From the NCBI RefSeq assembly GCF_035918235.1, contig NZ_CP109486.1:124001-188000 (forward strand): 64,000 nucleotides of DNA, written 5' to 3'. The DNA is from Streptomyces sp. NBC_01445 (GTDB taxonomy: Bacteria; Actinomycetota; Actinomycetes; Streptomycetales; Streptomycetaceae). A model generated the notes under the pieces. That model saw only the letters and a list, made by a program, of their open reading frames with translations, did not search any database and had not been told where the DNA came from. This document shows positions 1 to 7,678 of the stretch, piece by piece. The stretch's first letter is position 1. Every line of letters starts with the position of its first letter. Both the position numbers and the translations under genes were made by a program.

Positions 1-441
1 CCCGCTGTCCTTGGCGCGGCCGATGAGTTCGAGGAAGCCCTGGTACGCCTGGGCACGGAGCGCTTCCAGTTCCTGGGCGTCGGAGAAGCTCATGGTCAGG
101 ATGTCGGCGAAGCCGCGGTCGGCGGCCTGCATCGCGCAGACCTCCTGGATGTAGCCGGTGAAGCCGTCCCAGGGGTCCGGGGCCGCCAGGGCGTCGGCGG
201 TGGCCCGCGCGTATACCTCCATGCGGTCCGCGAAGACCGCGACGACGAGCTCCTCCTTGCCGGGAAAGTGACGGAAGAGGGTGGCGATCCCCACCCCGGC
301 CTGCCGCGCGACCGAGGCCATCGACGCGTTCAGTCCGTGGCACCCGAACACCGTGCGCGCGGCGGCGATGATCCGCCCCCGGTTGCGCTCCGCGTCGCTG
401 CGCTTGGGCGGGGCTGCGGAGTCGGGGTCTCGGGAGGTCAT
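1..441 (-). CDS. TetR/AcrR family transcriptional repressor (3' end beyond window)
   Basis: Minus-strand frame open from ATG at 441 to the window edge (147 codons). Residues about 15-63 form a classic TetR N-terminal domain: a charged lead-in (RSDAERNRGRI), then ASMASVARQAGVGIATLFRHF-type helix-turn-helix ending in FPGKEEL. The C-terminal effector domain is only partly visible. The gene is divergent from the SDR gene at 583, and three GGATAG-type palindromic sites lie between them, the usual layout of an autoregulated repressor that also controls its neighbour. Ligand unknown. The family call is secure; the target is inferred from context. Confidence 0.93.
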   Translation of the reverse strand, partial: MTSRDPDSAAPPKRSDAERNRGRIIAAARTVFGCHGLNASMASVARQAGVGIATLFRHFPGKEELVVAVFADRMEVYARATADALAAPDPWDGFTGYIQEVCAMQAADRGFADILTMSFSDAQELEALRAQAYQGFLELIGRAKDSG

Positions 442-464
442 GCCCGTCAGGCTAGCAAAACGGA

Positions 465-547
465 AGGCCCTATCCGATTACCGTGTTACCGTCGATCGTG
501 AACCGGATAGGGCTTTCCGGATCGATCCGAAACGGATAGCCCTATCC
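465..547. promoter_or_regulatory. Operator cluster between tetR-like and SDR genes
   Basis: Three related sites are visible: CCCTATCCG at 468-476, its inverse CGGATAGGG at 504-512, and a compact palindrome GGATAGCCCTATCC at 534-547. The first two form an inverted repeat with a 27-base gap. They sit exactly between the divergent TetR gene and the SDR gene, so they are probably the repressor's binding sites. Binding itself is inferred. Confidence 0.7.
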
Positions 548-582
548 ATCTCCATCATGTCCACCTTCACGAAAGGCCCCTC

Positions 583-1260
583 ATGCCCACCATCGCCATC
601 GTCGGCGCCGGCCCCCAGCTCGGTCTCGCCATTGCTCGCACGTTCGGCACGCACGGCTACGAGGTCGCGCTGATCGCCCGCAATCGCGCCAAGCTCGAGA
701 ACCTGGCCGGTGAACTGACCACCGAAGGCATCAGCGCCGCCGCCTTCCCCGCCGACGTACTCGACCGCGACGCACTCACCCAGGCGCTCAAGGACGCCGC
801 CGCGCACTTCGGTTCCATCGACGTTCTGGAGTACTCGCCGGTGGGCGGCCTGGGCTCCACCGCGATGACCGCACCATCCGAGACCGACCCGGGACACGTT
901 CAGCACGAGATGGAGTTCCAGCTGTACGGGGCCATCGCCGCAACCCGCGTCGTGCTGCCCGCGATGCGGGAGGCAGGCGCGGGCACCCTGCTGTTCACGA
1001 CCGGGGCGGGATCGCTCGACCCCGTTCCTATGATCGGCAACGTCAACGCCGCCGCGGCGGCGCTGCGCAACTGGGCCGTCAACCTGCACAAGGAACTGGA
1101 CGGCACCGGAGTCCAGGCCGCACACGTCGCCATCGACGTGTCGATCGGCGCCGCCGTCATGCCCGGCCACCCGGTCGCCCAGGCCGAGGAGATCTCCCCC
1201 GTCTACTGGGAGCTTCACACCACGCGCCGCGACCAGGCGGAACTGGTCTTCAGCAGCTGA
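583..1260 (+). CDS. SDR-family Rossmann protein lacking the catalytic Tyr-Lys pair
   Basis: 225 residues beginning MPTIAIVGAGPQLG, a Rossmann dinucleotide-binding start of the short-chain dehydrogenase family, followed by LAIARTFG and a DVLDRDAL segment (positions about 58-65). At the place where SDRs carry YxxxK this protein reads IGNVNAAAAAL, so both catalytic residues are missing; it may be a non-catalytic or redox-sensing SDR. GAAAGG precedes the ATG at 583. It lies directly behind the TetR operators, so repression by the upstream TetR protein is likely. Substrate unknown. Confidence 0.88.
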   Translation: MPTIAIVGAGPQLGLAIARTFGTHGYEVALIARNRAKLENLAGELTTEGISAAAFPADVLDRDALTQALKDAAAHFGSIDVLEYSPVGGLGSTAMTAPSETDPGHVQHEMEFQLYGAIAATRVVLPAMREAGAGTLLFTTGAGSLDPVPMIGNVNAAAAALRNWAVNLHKELDGTGVQAAHVAIDVSIGAAVMPGHPVAQAEEISPVYWELHTTRRDQAELVFSS

Positions 1261-1377
1261 CACCCCACCCGCGCTCGCCCGTTTTTCATGCAAAGGTCTT
1301 CTCGTCGATCACGAAGCGGCAGCGCATGTCCGCGCCGGGTGCCGGCACGGACACCCCACAGACGGGAGATGAGGGAC

Positions 1378-2088
1378 ATGGCACTGATCCTGGTGACCGG
1401 AGCCTCCAGCGGGCTCGGGCGCGACACGGCGGACGCGCTGGCCGGCGACGGGCATGACGTCGTCGTCCACGTCCGCAACACGGCCCGACTCGCCGACGCC
1501 GGAGACACCGCGCGCTGGAAGGGCGTCGTCACAGGGGATCTCTCCGACCCGGACGAGATCCGCGATGTCGCCCGGCAGGCAGGCGAGTTCGGCCGCTTCG
1601 ATACCGTCATCCACAACGCCGGCGTCATGCGCTCCCCCGAAGCGGTCACCGTCAACGTGGTCGCGCCGTATCTGCTGACGGCCCTGATGGACAAGCCGGA
1701 CCGGCTCATCTACCTCAGCAGCTCCATGCACCGCACTGGCTCCACCGACCTGCGCCGGCTGGGCGAGGGCACCGCCTCCTACGACGACACCAAGCTCTGG
1801 GTCACCACGCTCGCGCTCGCCGTCGCACACCGCTGGCAGGGCACGTCCAGCCACGCGGTGGACCCCGGCTGGGTCCCCACCCGCATGGGCGGTCCCGGCG
1901 CACCGGACGACCTGGCCGCCGGACACCGGACCCAGACCTGGCTCGCCACCCACCCCGAGGCAACCCCGCCCACCGGTGGCTACTGGTATCACCAGCAGAC
2001 ACAGACCCCGCACCCCGCGGCACAGGACGAGGACTTCCAGGGCCGGCTCCTGCACGCCCTGGAGAACCACACGGACGCGGTGTTGTGA
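1378..2088 (+). CDS. SDR-family NAD(P)-dependent oxidoreductase
   Basis: 236 residues. N-terminal TGASSGLG cofactor loop (about 8-15), NAG motif (HNAGV) near 80, a Ser in YLSSSM near 115, and YDDTK as the catalytic YxxxK, so the active site is complete, unlike the gene just upstream. The ATG at 1378 is preferred over in-frame upstream codons because it gives the normal MALILVTGASSG start and is preceded by GGAGATGAGGG. Same strand as the 583 gene, about 117 bases downstream, so probably co-regulated by the TetR-like protein. Substrate cannot be told. Confidence 0.92.
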   Translation: MALILVTGASSGLGRDTADALAGDGHDVVVHVRNTARLADAGDTARWKGVVTGDLSDPDEIRDVARQAGEFGRFDTVIHNAGVMRSPEAVTVNVVAPYLLTALMDKPDRLIYLSSSMHRTGSTDLRRLGEGTASYDDTKLWVTTLALAVAHRWQGTSSHAVDPGWVPTRMGGPGAPDDLAAGHRTQTWLATHPEATPPTGGYWYHQQTQTPHPAAQDEDFQGRLLHALENHTDAVL

Positions 2089-2143
2089 AGGCGTGATGGG
2101 GTCGCGCTGTGAGCACGCTTGAAGAACTCGCGTGTACTCCAGT

Positions 2144-2482
2144 TGCGTATGAGGCGGGGAGCACCGCGGCGAGTTCGCGGGCGCGGGCCGGGCCGGAGGC
2201 CGCGCGGGACTGCGCGGCTGCGAAGTCGCCCCTCCCTTCGTTGTAGACCACCGCCTCCCCGTCGAGGACCGTGCCGGGGCGTAGCGAGTTCATGCCGGTC
2301 ACGGCCAGATCCATCCACGCTGAGGTGACCGCCCGCCCGGACCTGGCCTGTAGCCGGACAGTCTCGGCATCGCGCCACATCACGGTGCGGTGCCCGTCGA
2401 ACTTGATCTCGTACCACCAACCCTTACCGCGGGGCAGCGTCGGCACGGCCTCGGCGAGGGCGACAGCGACGGGGTACTCCAC
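2144..2482 (-). pseudogene. ATP-dependent DNA ligase, N-terminal fragment
   Basis: About 113 residues match the start of an actinobacterial ATP-dependent DNA ligase adenylation domain, including the nucleotidyl-lysine motif KFDGHR (about 27-32) and LDGEAVVY near 73-80. Homology stops after LPASYA; the rest of the frame is unrelated, so the protein lost most of the nucleotidyltransferase domain and all of the OB fold. It abuts the downstream end of the SDR gene, suggesting a deletion or insertion junction near 2140. Not expected to be functional. Confidence 0.75.
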
Positions 2483-2590
2483 AGGGCCAGCCTGCGGCAG
2501 CCGAGCCGGGGATGCGCGCTGGCCTCCGCTGCGCGGAGAGGCCCGGCGGTGCGCCCTATGTCCGGCCGATGCTGCTGCCGGGCCGCTCCC

Positions 2591-2695
2591 CTACTGCTGG
2601 CGGGCTTCGGTGTTCTCCCGGATGGCATGCGCGACGTCCAGCAGCGCGTACGCGACGGCCGCCAGGCCCTCGCCGATCGCGTCGGTGCCGCCACG
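2591..2695 (-). pseudogene. Fragment of an unidentified coding region
   Basis: Thirty-four codons before a TAG read RGGTDAIGEGLAAVAYALL... then AHAIRENTEARQQ with strongly biased third positions, so this was probably coding. No ATG or GTG lies in frame at a sensible place, and the frame loses coding character above 2695. It may be the 3' remnant of a gene whose start was lost at the junction before 2729. Family not recognised. Confidence 0.35.
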
Positions 2696-2728
2696 GTGAC
2701 CACAGGCGGATTCGCGCGTTAGAACTGC

Positions 2729-2911
2729 GTGACCACGACGACCCAGCCCGCTCCGGTCACCGGCCGCGAGGAAACGGTTCCGCCTCCGCCTGGTGAGCCG
2801 ATCTTTGCGGCGTTGGCCGCCCGGTGGAGTGCGCAGGGGCGTGTCGTGCCGGGGCAGGTGGACCGGGAGTGGGTCAGGCTGGCAGAGAACTGCCCGTGGC
2901 CCACCCGATAG
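2729..2911 (+). CDS. Small conserved protein, paralogue of the 42064-42261 gene
   Basis: 60 residues from a GTG start. The segment EPIFAALAARW, GRVVPGQVDREW and the C-terminal WPTR is almost repeated in a second small gene at 42064-42261 (EPIYAALAVHW, GRVVPGQTDREW, WPIR). Both copies follow a TAG stop in the same GCGCGTTAG context and both are followed by the same kind of hairpin, so this is a real conserved unit. No domain is recognised; the partner copy sits after a replication-type gene pair, which hints at a plasmid maintenance role. Confidence 0.7.
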   Translation: MTTTTQPAPVTGREETVPPPPGEPIFAALAARWSAQGRVVPGQVDREWVRLAENCPWPTR

Positions 2912-2958
2912 GCCAGCGTGGTGCGGGTCCCTCTCCCCCCATCCCCGCACCCGCTGTA

Positions 2959-3013
2959 CCGGCCGGCAGCCTCGCCGACCTGCCCGGTAACCGAGGCTGC
3001 TGGACCGGCCGGG
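2959..3013 (+). promoter_or_regulatory. Conserved hairpin downstream of small paralogue gene (copy 1)
   Basis: A nine-base perfect stem, GCAGCCTCG at 2966-2974 with CGAGGCTGC at 2992-3000, encloses a loop containing CCTGCCCGG, with GGCCGG-rich flanks. The equivalent place after the 42 kb paralogue has a stem of different sequence but the same loop, so the pairing appears conserved. No T tract follows, so a simple terminator is not obvious. Confidence 0.6.
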
Positions 3014-3066
3014 CAGGGTTGGCCCATCCCTGCCCGGGGCAACGGACTTGCTGGCTGGGGAGGCTT

Positions 3067-3348
3067 CTAGGCGGTGTTCGTGGCGAAGAGGCGTTGTGTC
3101 GCCGTGGTGGCTCCGGTCAGGCTGAGGGGGATGTCGAGGCTCTTGCACGTGCGATGGGCGCGGACGAGGACGCTGAGTGTGGCGGGCGTCGGTTCCCCGG
3201 CGGGGACCTGGACGGTGACGCGGCGGGGCGTGTGGGTGTGGACGAGGGCTTCGATCTCGACGGCGGCCGCGGCCCGGGTGTTGACGTCGACGTTGTGGTG
3301 CAGCGTCACGTGCAGGGCGTCGCCGTCGACGCTGTGACTGGTCAGCAT
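3067..3348 (-). CDS. STAS-like small protein (anti-sigma antagonist type)
   Basis: 93 residues starting MLTSHSVDGDALH. The alternating strand/helix pattern, with LHHNVDVNTRAAA at the front, a central RRVTVQVPAG strand and LSVLVRAHRTCKSLDIPLSLTG, resembles STAS domains that bind anti-sigma kinases in Streptomyces. The conserved phosphorylatable Ser is not clearly present (the region reads TLSVLV), so the assignment is tentative. ATG at 3348 is the natural start. No operon partner is adjacent. Confidence 0.65.
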   Translation of the reverse strand: MLTSHSVDGDALHVTLHHNVDVNTRAAAAVEIEALVHTHTPRRVTVQVPAGEPTPATLSVLVRAHRTCKSLDIPLSLTGATTATQRLFATNTA

Positions 3349-3909
3349 GATGGCCTCCGCTCGCCGTGTCCTTGGGCCGTACTCCGTCGGGCGGGCTGGA
3401 GGGAGTACGGCCTTCCAGGATGACAGTCGGGCGGCGTTACGGCAGCTCACGGTCTGTCCTGGGCCGGTCGCGTCGCACGTCCAGGCCACGCCGGGGCCGG
3501 TGATCGGGGCGCCGAGAGGGCGGCTGTTCGGTCGCGTGTGCGGCGATGTACTGGTCCGCGCGGTGCGGGCCCGGCCCCCACCGCGCCCGCACCGCACCCC
3601 CACGAGGCCGCAGGCGCCACCCCCGTCGGCGCCGCGCTCCAGGCTGCCCGTTGGTGGCACCGAGGTTGGGGCCCCGCCGCTTGGGCAGCCCCACCAGTCC
3701 ATCACCTCGGCCGGTTCGCCAGAACCCCGCCCCGGCATGAAGCCCTCCGTGCACCCAAAGGGGCGCGGCCAGGGCTGTCGGTCACGCGGTCCGGGGAAGG
3801 GGAACCGGGGCCGTTGTCGCGCACCATCTCAACGCCCGGCCTGACCCGCGAGGGGACACGCTCCGGGGCCACGCGGCGCCTGCGTCTGTCTCCTGGGAGG
3901 ATGCTTGTC
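3349..3909. other. 561-base stretch without a supported gene
   Basis: GC-rich sequence between the STAS-like gene and the 3910 gene. Frames on both strands are rich in Arg/Pro/Gly and look like shadows. It must contain the promoters of both divergent genes; GGGAGG at 3895-3900 is the ribosome binding site for the downstream gene. Confidence 0.6.
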
Positions 3910-4299
3910 ATGGAGCCGCTGCCGACGCCCTGCCCCGCCGACCGGATCCCGGACGCAACCGGCATGGACGCCTTCAACGCGGCGTGCAAGGCGGCCAAAG
4001 AGCAGCGCGTCGTGTTCATCGCGGTCGAGCAACAGGGCCCGCAGTGGGCGGTCAAGGCCGACGCGCTCACCGCCCCGCAGCACACCATCCCCACCACCGC
4101 CCATGACGCCGTGCGCGAGGCCGTCGCCCGTCTCATCCGCTCCCGGGAGATCCGCCCCGACTCCTCCGCCGGCCCCGTCGACTTCGTCCTGCACGACGTG
4201 GACAGCGAAGGACTGGCCCGTGAACTGGCCGCCGCCCTGCACGCCGCCCTCTACGGCGACCTCGAACCCCTGGCCCGCGCCGTGTCCCCCACATCCTGA
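3910..4299 (+). CDS. Hypothetical protein, 129 residues
   Basis: Soluble alpha/beta-type protein with a strand VVFIAVEQQG near 30, then WAVKADAL, and a C-terminal helix ELAAALHAALYGDLEPL. Codon use is typical for the window. Two in-frame ATGs exist (3901 and 3910); the GGGAGG touching 3901 gives proper spacing only to 3910. Family not recognised. It is followed about 100 bases later by the HTH gene at 4399. Confidence 0.7.
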   Translation: MEPLPTPCPADRIPDATGMDAFNAACKAAKEQRVVFIAVEQQGPQWAVKADALTAPQHTIPTTAHDAVREAVARLIRSREIRPDSSAGPVDFVLHDVDSEGLARELAAALHAALYGDLEPLARAVSPTS

Positions 4300-4398
4300 C
4301 GACGCACCCGGCCCAGGCAGCGAGATCAGTGAATCCCTGACGGGCGCCGACAGGGTGCGCGATGATCGCCCTCTGGACGGGGCAGCGAAGGAGAGGTT

Positions 4399-4602
4399 GT
4401 GGACAAGGGCAAGCGGATCACCGGTGCAGCACGCGACAAGCTCGCCGCCGAGCTGAAGACCGCATACGAAAGCGGCGCCTCCATCCGGAGCATCGCCGAC
4501 AGCACAGGACGCTCGTACGGCTTCGTCCACCACATCCTCACCGAGGCAGGCGTCACCCTGCGCCAACGCGGCGGAGTCACCCGCAACAAGTCCAGTTCAT
4601 AA
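4399..4602 (+). CDS. 67-residue helix-turn-helix protein (copy 1)
   Basis: GTG start with AAGGAGAGG upstream. Residues about 25-55 (GASIRSIADSTGRSYGFVH) form a homeodomain-like/Fis-type HTH followed by HILTEAGVTLRQRGG. A second copy of the same length lies at 40311-40514 with only conservative changes. Such stand-alone HTH proteins are frequent in Streptomyces; regulon unknown. Confidence 0.85.
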   Translation: MDKGKRITGAARDKLAAELKTAYESGASIRSIADSTGRSYGFVHHILTEAGVTLRQRGGVTRNKSSS

Positions 4603-4977
4603 CGGTCTGCCGTGAACCCCACGACCGGAATGCCGTAACCGCACCGTCCGCCACGGCCGGGTAGGCCTTCACCGGCGCGGTGCTACGCACCGCGTCGGTA
4701 GCGCACCGCAGTTGGCATGACGCGCCTTCGCCAAGGCAGAGCCAGTGCGTCGATGCGCGGCATCCACGCACCGGATCGCTCTGCCGTCGTGCCCGAGTTC
4801 ACACGTCGTTGGGATGCGGCTGTGAGGTGGTGTGTGAACCTTTCCGAACATGTTGCGAAGGGTTGGCGCCCAACCCGGCCGGTGTCGAGGACATGCCCGG
4901 CTGCATGGCTAGGTTCGATCTTCGAGACGTACGTGCGATGACGCACGAGTCATCGGCGTGCCGCAACGGGGAAGGGA
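4603..4977. other. 375-base intergenic region, no gene seen
   Basis: No frame has coding character. The last 15 bases (ACGGGGAAGGGA) supply the ribosome binding site of the SsgA-like gene. Confidence 0.6.
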
Positions 4978-5436
4978 ATGGCCAGGGTGAGTCCTGACAG
5001 TGACAGACAACTCGAGGGCATCGCACGGGGGTTCGTCACCCTGCCCGGCGGCGAACGCGAACGGTGCGACATCACGCTCAGGTACTCCACCGACGACCCG
5101 CTCGTCGTCGGCCTGACCGTGTCCCGGCCCGGCCACGGCAGCGCCGGCTGGGTCATCTCGCGGGACCTGCTGTCCGCCGGCCTCACCGGTACAGCGGGCA
5201 TAGGAGACATCACCGTGGAGCCCGTGGCAGAGCAGAGCTCGCCGCTCGGGGTCCTGCTGCGAGTCCGCAACGAGGTGGGCGAGGCCCGCATCCACATCGA
5301 CCACCAGGCGCTGCTGCTCTACCTCGAGCGCAGCCACGCCATGATGCCCTTCGGCAGTGAGGCACAGTCGAGACAGGCCGACGCGGAACTCGACCAACTG
5401 CTCGACGAGGATCAGGACCCGCCCGTCGTGCGGTAA
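4978..5436 (+). CDS. SsgA-like sporulation/cell division regulator (SALP)
   Basis: 152 residues with the family pattern: ITLRYSTDDPL (about 30-40), GWVISRDLLSAGL (about 58-70), GIGDITVEPV, LLYLERSHAMMPFG near 121-134 and an acidic C-terminus. SsgA-like proteins control septum placement and peptidoglycan remodelling during sporulation and are confined to morphologically complex actinomycetes, making this a strong host marker. ATG at 4978 is used; GTG at 4987 is possible. It stands alone, away from chromosomal division genes, so it is probably an accessory paralogue. Confidence 0.92.
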   Translation: MARVSPDSDRQLEGIARGFVTLPGGERERCDITLRYSTDDPLVVGLTVSRPGHGSAGWVISRDLLSAGLTGTAGIGDITVEPVAEQSSPLGVLLRVRNEVGEARIHIDHQALLLYLERSHAMMPFGSEAQSRQADAELDQLLDEDQDPPVVR

Positions 5437-5513
5437 ACGAACCGCCTTAACCCCCCGCCGCGGCGGCACAGAATCGCCGGCGCCGGAGCTGCCATCGAAT
5501 CCACGCCACCGGA

Positions 5514-5551
5514 TGGACCCCGGATAACCTCACATCTCCCTGACCCAGACG
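5514..5551 (+). repeat. 38-base imperfect direct repeat, copy A
   Basis: Matches 6315-6352 at 32 of 38 positions without gaps, including the core GGATAA.CTCACAT and terminal CCAGACG. The two copies bracket a resolvase remnant and two small genes and may be recombination sites or ends of a lost element. Confidence 0.7.
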
Positions 5552-5634
5552 AGCCTCCCCGGGCTGGCCGCCGCTGAGGGCCCGGCGTTCGGGGGACGCC
5601 TCACGACGCGGGCGCCTCGGGCCACCCGGACCGG

Positions 5635-5760
5635 GACGTAGATCACGAGGATCAGTGCGTGACTGACCCCAAGGTGAACTTCGCGGGCGAACAGCAGCAT
5701 GTCGTCGTCGATGACCTTCGGGCGTCCGCCGTGGGCCAGTTCGCCCACTTGCCGTGCGCC
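5635..5760 (-). pseudogene. Serine recombinase/resolvase remnant (C-terminal HTH part)
   Basis: The minus frame reads AHGGRPKVIDDDMLLFARE, the hinge between catalytic domain and HTH in Tn3-type resolvases and invertases (GGRP.VIDD). The following HTH is degraded (VHLGVSHALIL) and the whole catalytic domain is absent. Probably the relic of a transposon whose ends may be the 38-base repeats nearby. Confidence 0.5.
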
Positions 5761-5808
5761 CTCCCCCCCCGACCCTGGAGCGACAGACCGGCAGGCAGGG
5801 GGACGGGC

Positions 5809-5943
5809 ATGGCGAGGCGTAGGGGTGTTCAGCCGCGGGACCATCGGGGCCGGTGGACTCGCCGGCCCAGCTCGTCGGCGCCGCCGTGGTGGTTTCTCGT
5901 CGCGGTCGTGGCGATCGTGCTGATCGTCGCCGCCACGCAGTAG
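5809..5943 (+). CDS. Small C-terminally anchored membrane peptide
   Basis: 44 residues: an Arg-rich N-terminal half (MARRRGVQPRDH) then PPWWFLVAVVAIVLIVAATQ, one clear transmembrane helix at the extreme C-terminus. GGGGGACGGG lies just upstream of the ATG at 5809. Function unknown; the size and tail-anchor layout are common for orphan Streptomyces peptides. Confidence 0.55.
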   Translation: MARRRGVQPRDHRGRWTRRPSSSAPPWWFLVAVVAIVLIVAATQ

Positions 5944-5987
5944 CGGGCTGCCGTCGGCGCATCGCAGGCCCGTGGCAGAGTGCGCCT

Positions 5988-6209
5988 GTGGATGATCAGA
6001 CGCAGTACCGACTCACCCTCCTCTCGGGCGGCCGCATGGTCATGGAAGGCACCTGGTTCGACGCGGCAGTCGCGGACCGCAAGTTCCGGTCGTGGATCGG
6101 CGAGTACAGCGGGCTGAAGGACATGCGGATCGTCCTCGAGGAGCAGGCCGGCCCCGCCGGGGAGTGGCTGGTCGTGAAGACCTGGCCACAGGAGACGGGC
6201 GCTCAGTAG
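5988..6209 (+). CDS. Small hypothetical protein, 73 residues
   Basis: GTG start giving VDDQTQYRLTLLSGGRMVM. Tryptophan-rich single domain (GTWFDAAVADRKFRSW, GEWLVVKTWPQ) with normal coding bias. No family recognised. It lies 44 bases behind the membrane peptide gene and may be co-transcribed. Confidence 0.6.
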   Translation: MDDQTQYRLTLLSGGRMVMEGTWFDAAVADRKFRSWIGEYSGLKDMRIVLEEQAGPAGEWLVVKTWPQETGAQ

Positions 6210-6314
6210 CGCCGGCGGGGTGTAAGCATGCCCATGCACGATCAAGACTGCGCTGACGCGCCGCCGGTTGCAGCCCGCGCCCACTTCGGGGCGGACGGAG
6301 CGGACACCACCCCT

Positions 6315-6352
6315 TGGACTCCGGATAAGCTCACATATCCGGGATCCAGACG
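6315..6352 (+). repeat. 38-base imperfect direct repeat, copy B
   Basis: Partner of 5514-5551, six mismatches. It lies about 50 bases before the integrase fragment. Confidence 0.7.
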
Positions 6353-6403
6353 CTACGAATCCTGGTACGGAAGAAGCGGCATGACGGTCACTCAGGGGCG
6401 TGC

Positions 6404-6595
6404 ATGACAAACACGGACCTGTCGGTCAGTGTGAGCACCACGACCCGTCAGCTCGGCGTCCCGGCTCCCGGACGGTTCGCCCCGGAGACCGAGGCACGCC
6501 TCGACCGGCTCGACCGCGACGCGCCCCGGCACGTCGAGGGCAGCCGGCCGAAGAAGACCCGCGACGGCTACACCGCCGACTGGAACGCCTGGCCT
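6404..6595 (+). pseudogene. Tyrosine recombinase (integrase) N-terminal fragment
   Basis: About 64 residues ending SRPKKTRDGYTADWNAWP, the start of the SAM-like core-binding domain of XerC-type integrases (T...Y..DW..W). The catalytic domain is absent; at about 6597 the frame passes into an unrelated minus-strand gene fragment. A mobile element has decayed here. Confidence 0.6.
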
Positions 6596-6597
6596 GC

Positions 6598-6734
6598 TGT
6601 CGTGCCTGCTCGTCGTCTGCGCACAGGGCGCGCAGTTGGCCGGGAACATCGGCGGCCGTCCCGTGGGCATGGTTCAGTTTCGACCAGTGCACTTCGTCCA
6701 GGCTGGCCAGCAGGTTGTCGTCCGCAGTGATCAC
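6598..6734 (-). pseudogene. HEAT-repeat protein, N-terminal fragment
   Basis: About 45 residues from ATG 6734: LLASLDEVHWSKLNHAHG, TAADVPGQLRALC. This is the conserved opening of actinobacterial HEAT-repeat proteins (LD.V.W..L.HA.G.A.DVP). It is cut off where it meets the integrase fragment tail-to-tail. Confidence 0.55.
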
Positions 6735-6760
6735 GGCCGCATGATGTCAGACACCCCGAC

Positions 6761-7385
6761 AACGGTACCCGACCCCACCGGCGGTTCAACCGGCCCTCCT
6801 GTCCGTGCAGTTGAGGCACCGGCTACATCCCGATGACCACGGCCCCGGCAGATTTCCCGGCCCCGCCACAAGAGCGATGGTTCCGGAGCCGACCCCAAGC
6901 GAGACAGGGTGCGACAAGGCGGCCTCTCCTCCCGGGTTGGGAACCGGCATCCTTCAGGAATCTGCCGAACCCGTCGGTTTCGAGTGTCGGGGACAGCATG
7001 GTGAAGTTGGCCCGTGGATCGGGCTGGGTGGCCCGCGAGGTAGCGGGCGAGGCGTGTTCCGTGCGATCGGACGAGGTGCTCGTGATCTAGCGCACCTTGT
7101 CCAGACCGATGACTTTGCCGGTTCCCGTCGGTCAGATGAAGACACCACCACGCGAGGAAGGCTCGTGCATGACCCAGACGCTCAGGGCAGCGCAGCACGC
7201 CGCTTCGCGGCCCCCGCCGCCTCCGTCCTGGCCATCACCGCCGGCGCGGGTCTCGGCCTGCTGTGACCCACCGCGCTGACGACCCGCCTGACCACCACCC
7301 CGGCGAACCTTTAACCGGTGCCGACCGCCGCTCCAATGAATCATCGACAGCATCAAGATCATCCAGACAGGAAACGAGGACACCC
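6761..7385. other. 625-base stretch without a supported gene
   Basis: Frames here are short or Arg/Pro-rich. A hydrophobic tail (SVLAITAGAGLGLL, ending 7266 on +) may be the relic of a small membrane protein but no reliable start is seen. AAACGAGGA at 7372-7380 is the ribosome binding site of the next gene. Confidence 0.5.
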
Positions 7386-7598
7386 GTGGCCACCCAAGTG
7401 AAGGGCCCTGCCAGCTACTTCCCCTCCATCGAGAAGAAGTACGGCCGCCCGATCGCCGAATGGAAAGAGCTCATCCGCGCCGCCCCCCTCAGCAAGCACA
7501 TGGAGCTCGTCAACTGGCTCAAGTCCGAACACGGTGTGGGCCACGGCCACGCCAACGCCCTCGTCGCCCACACCATCGCCGAGGACGCCGGCAAATAG
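7386..7598 (+). CDS. DUF4287 domain protein
   Basis: 70 residues from GTG: GPASYFPSIEKKYGRPIAEW, then AAPLSKHMELVNWLKSEHGVGHGHANALVAH. This is the whole DUF4287 fold (YFPSIEKKYG...HG.GHGHANA...). The C-terminal half found in longer relatives is absent. Stand-alone short forms are common in actinobacteria; no biochemical role is established. Confidence 0.88.
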   Translation: MATQVKGPASYFPSIEKKYGRPIAEWKELIRAAPLSKHMELVNWLKSEHGVGHGHANALVAHTIAEDAGK

Positions 7599-7678
7599 CC
7601 GGGCACCGGCACCGCGAGCGGGAGGTCCACTACAGGCAGGGCGTCCGGCCACGGCAGCCACCACTGCAGCCAAGCGCG

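Noticed and set aside
478..1293. Minus-strand frame across the first SDR gene
   Set aside because: Composition is Gly/Arg/Val shadow of the plus SDR; no domain features.
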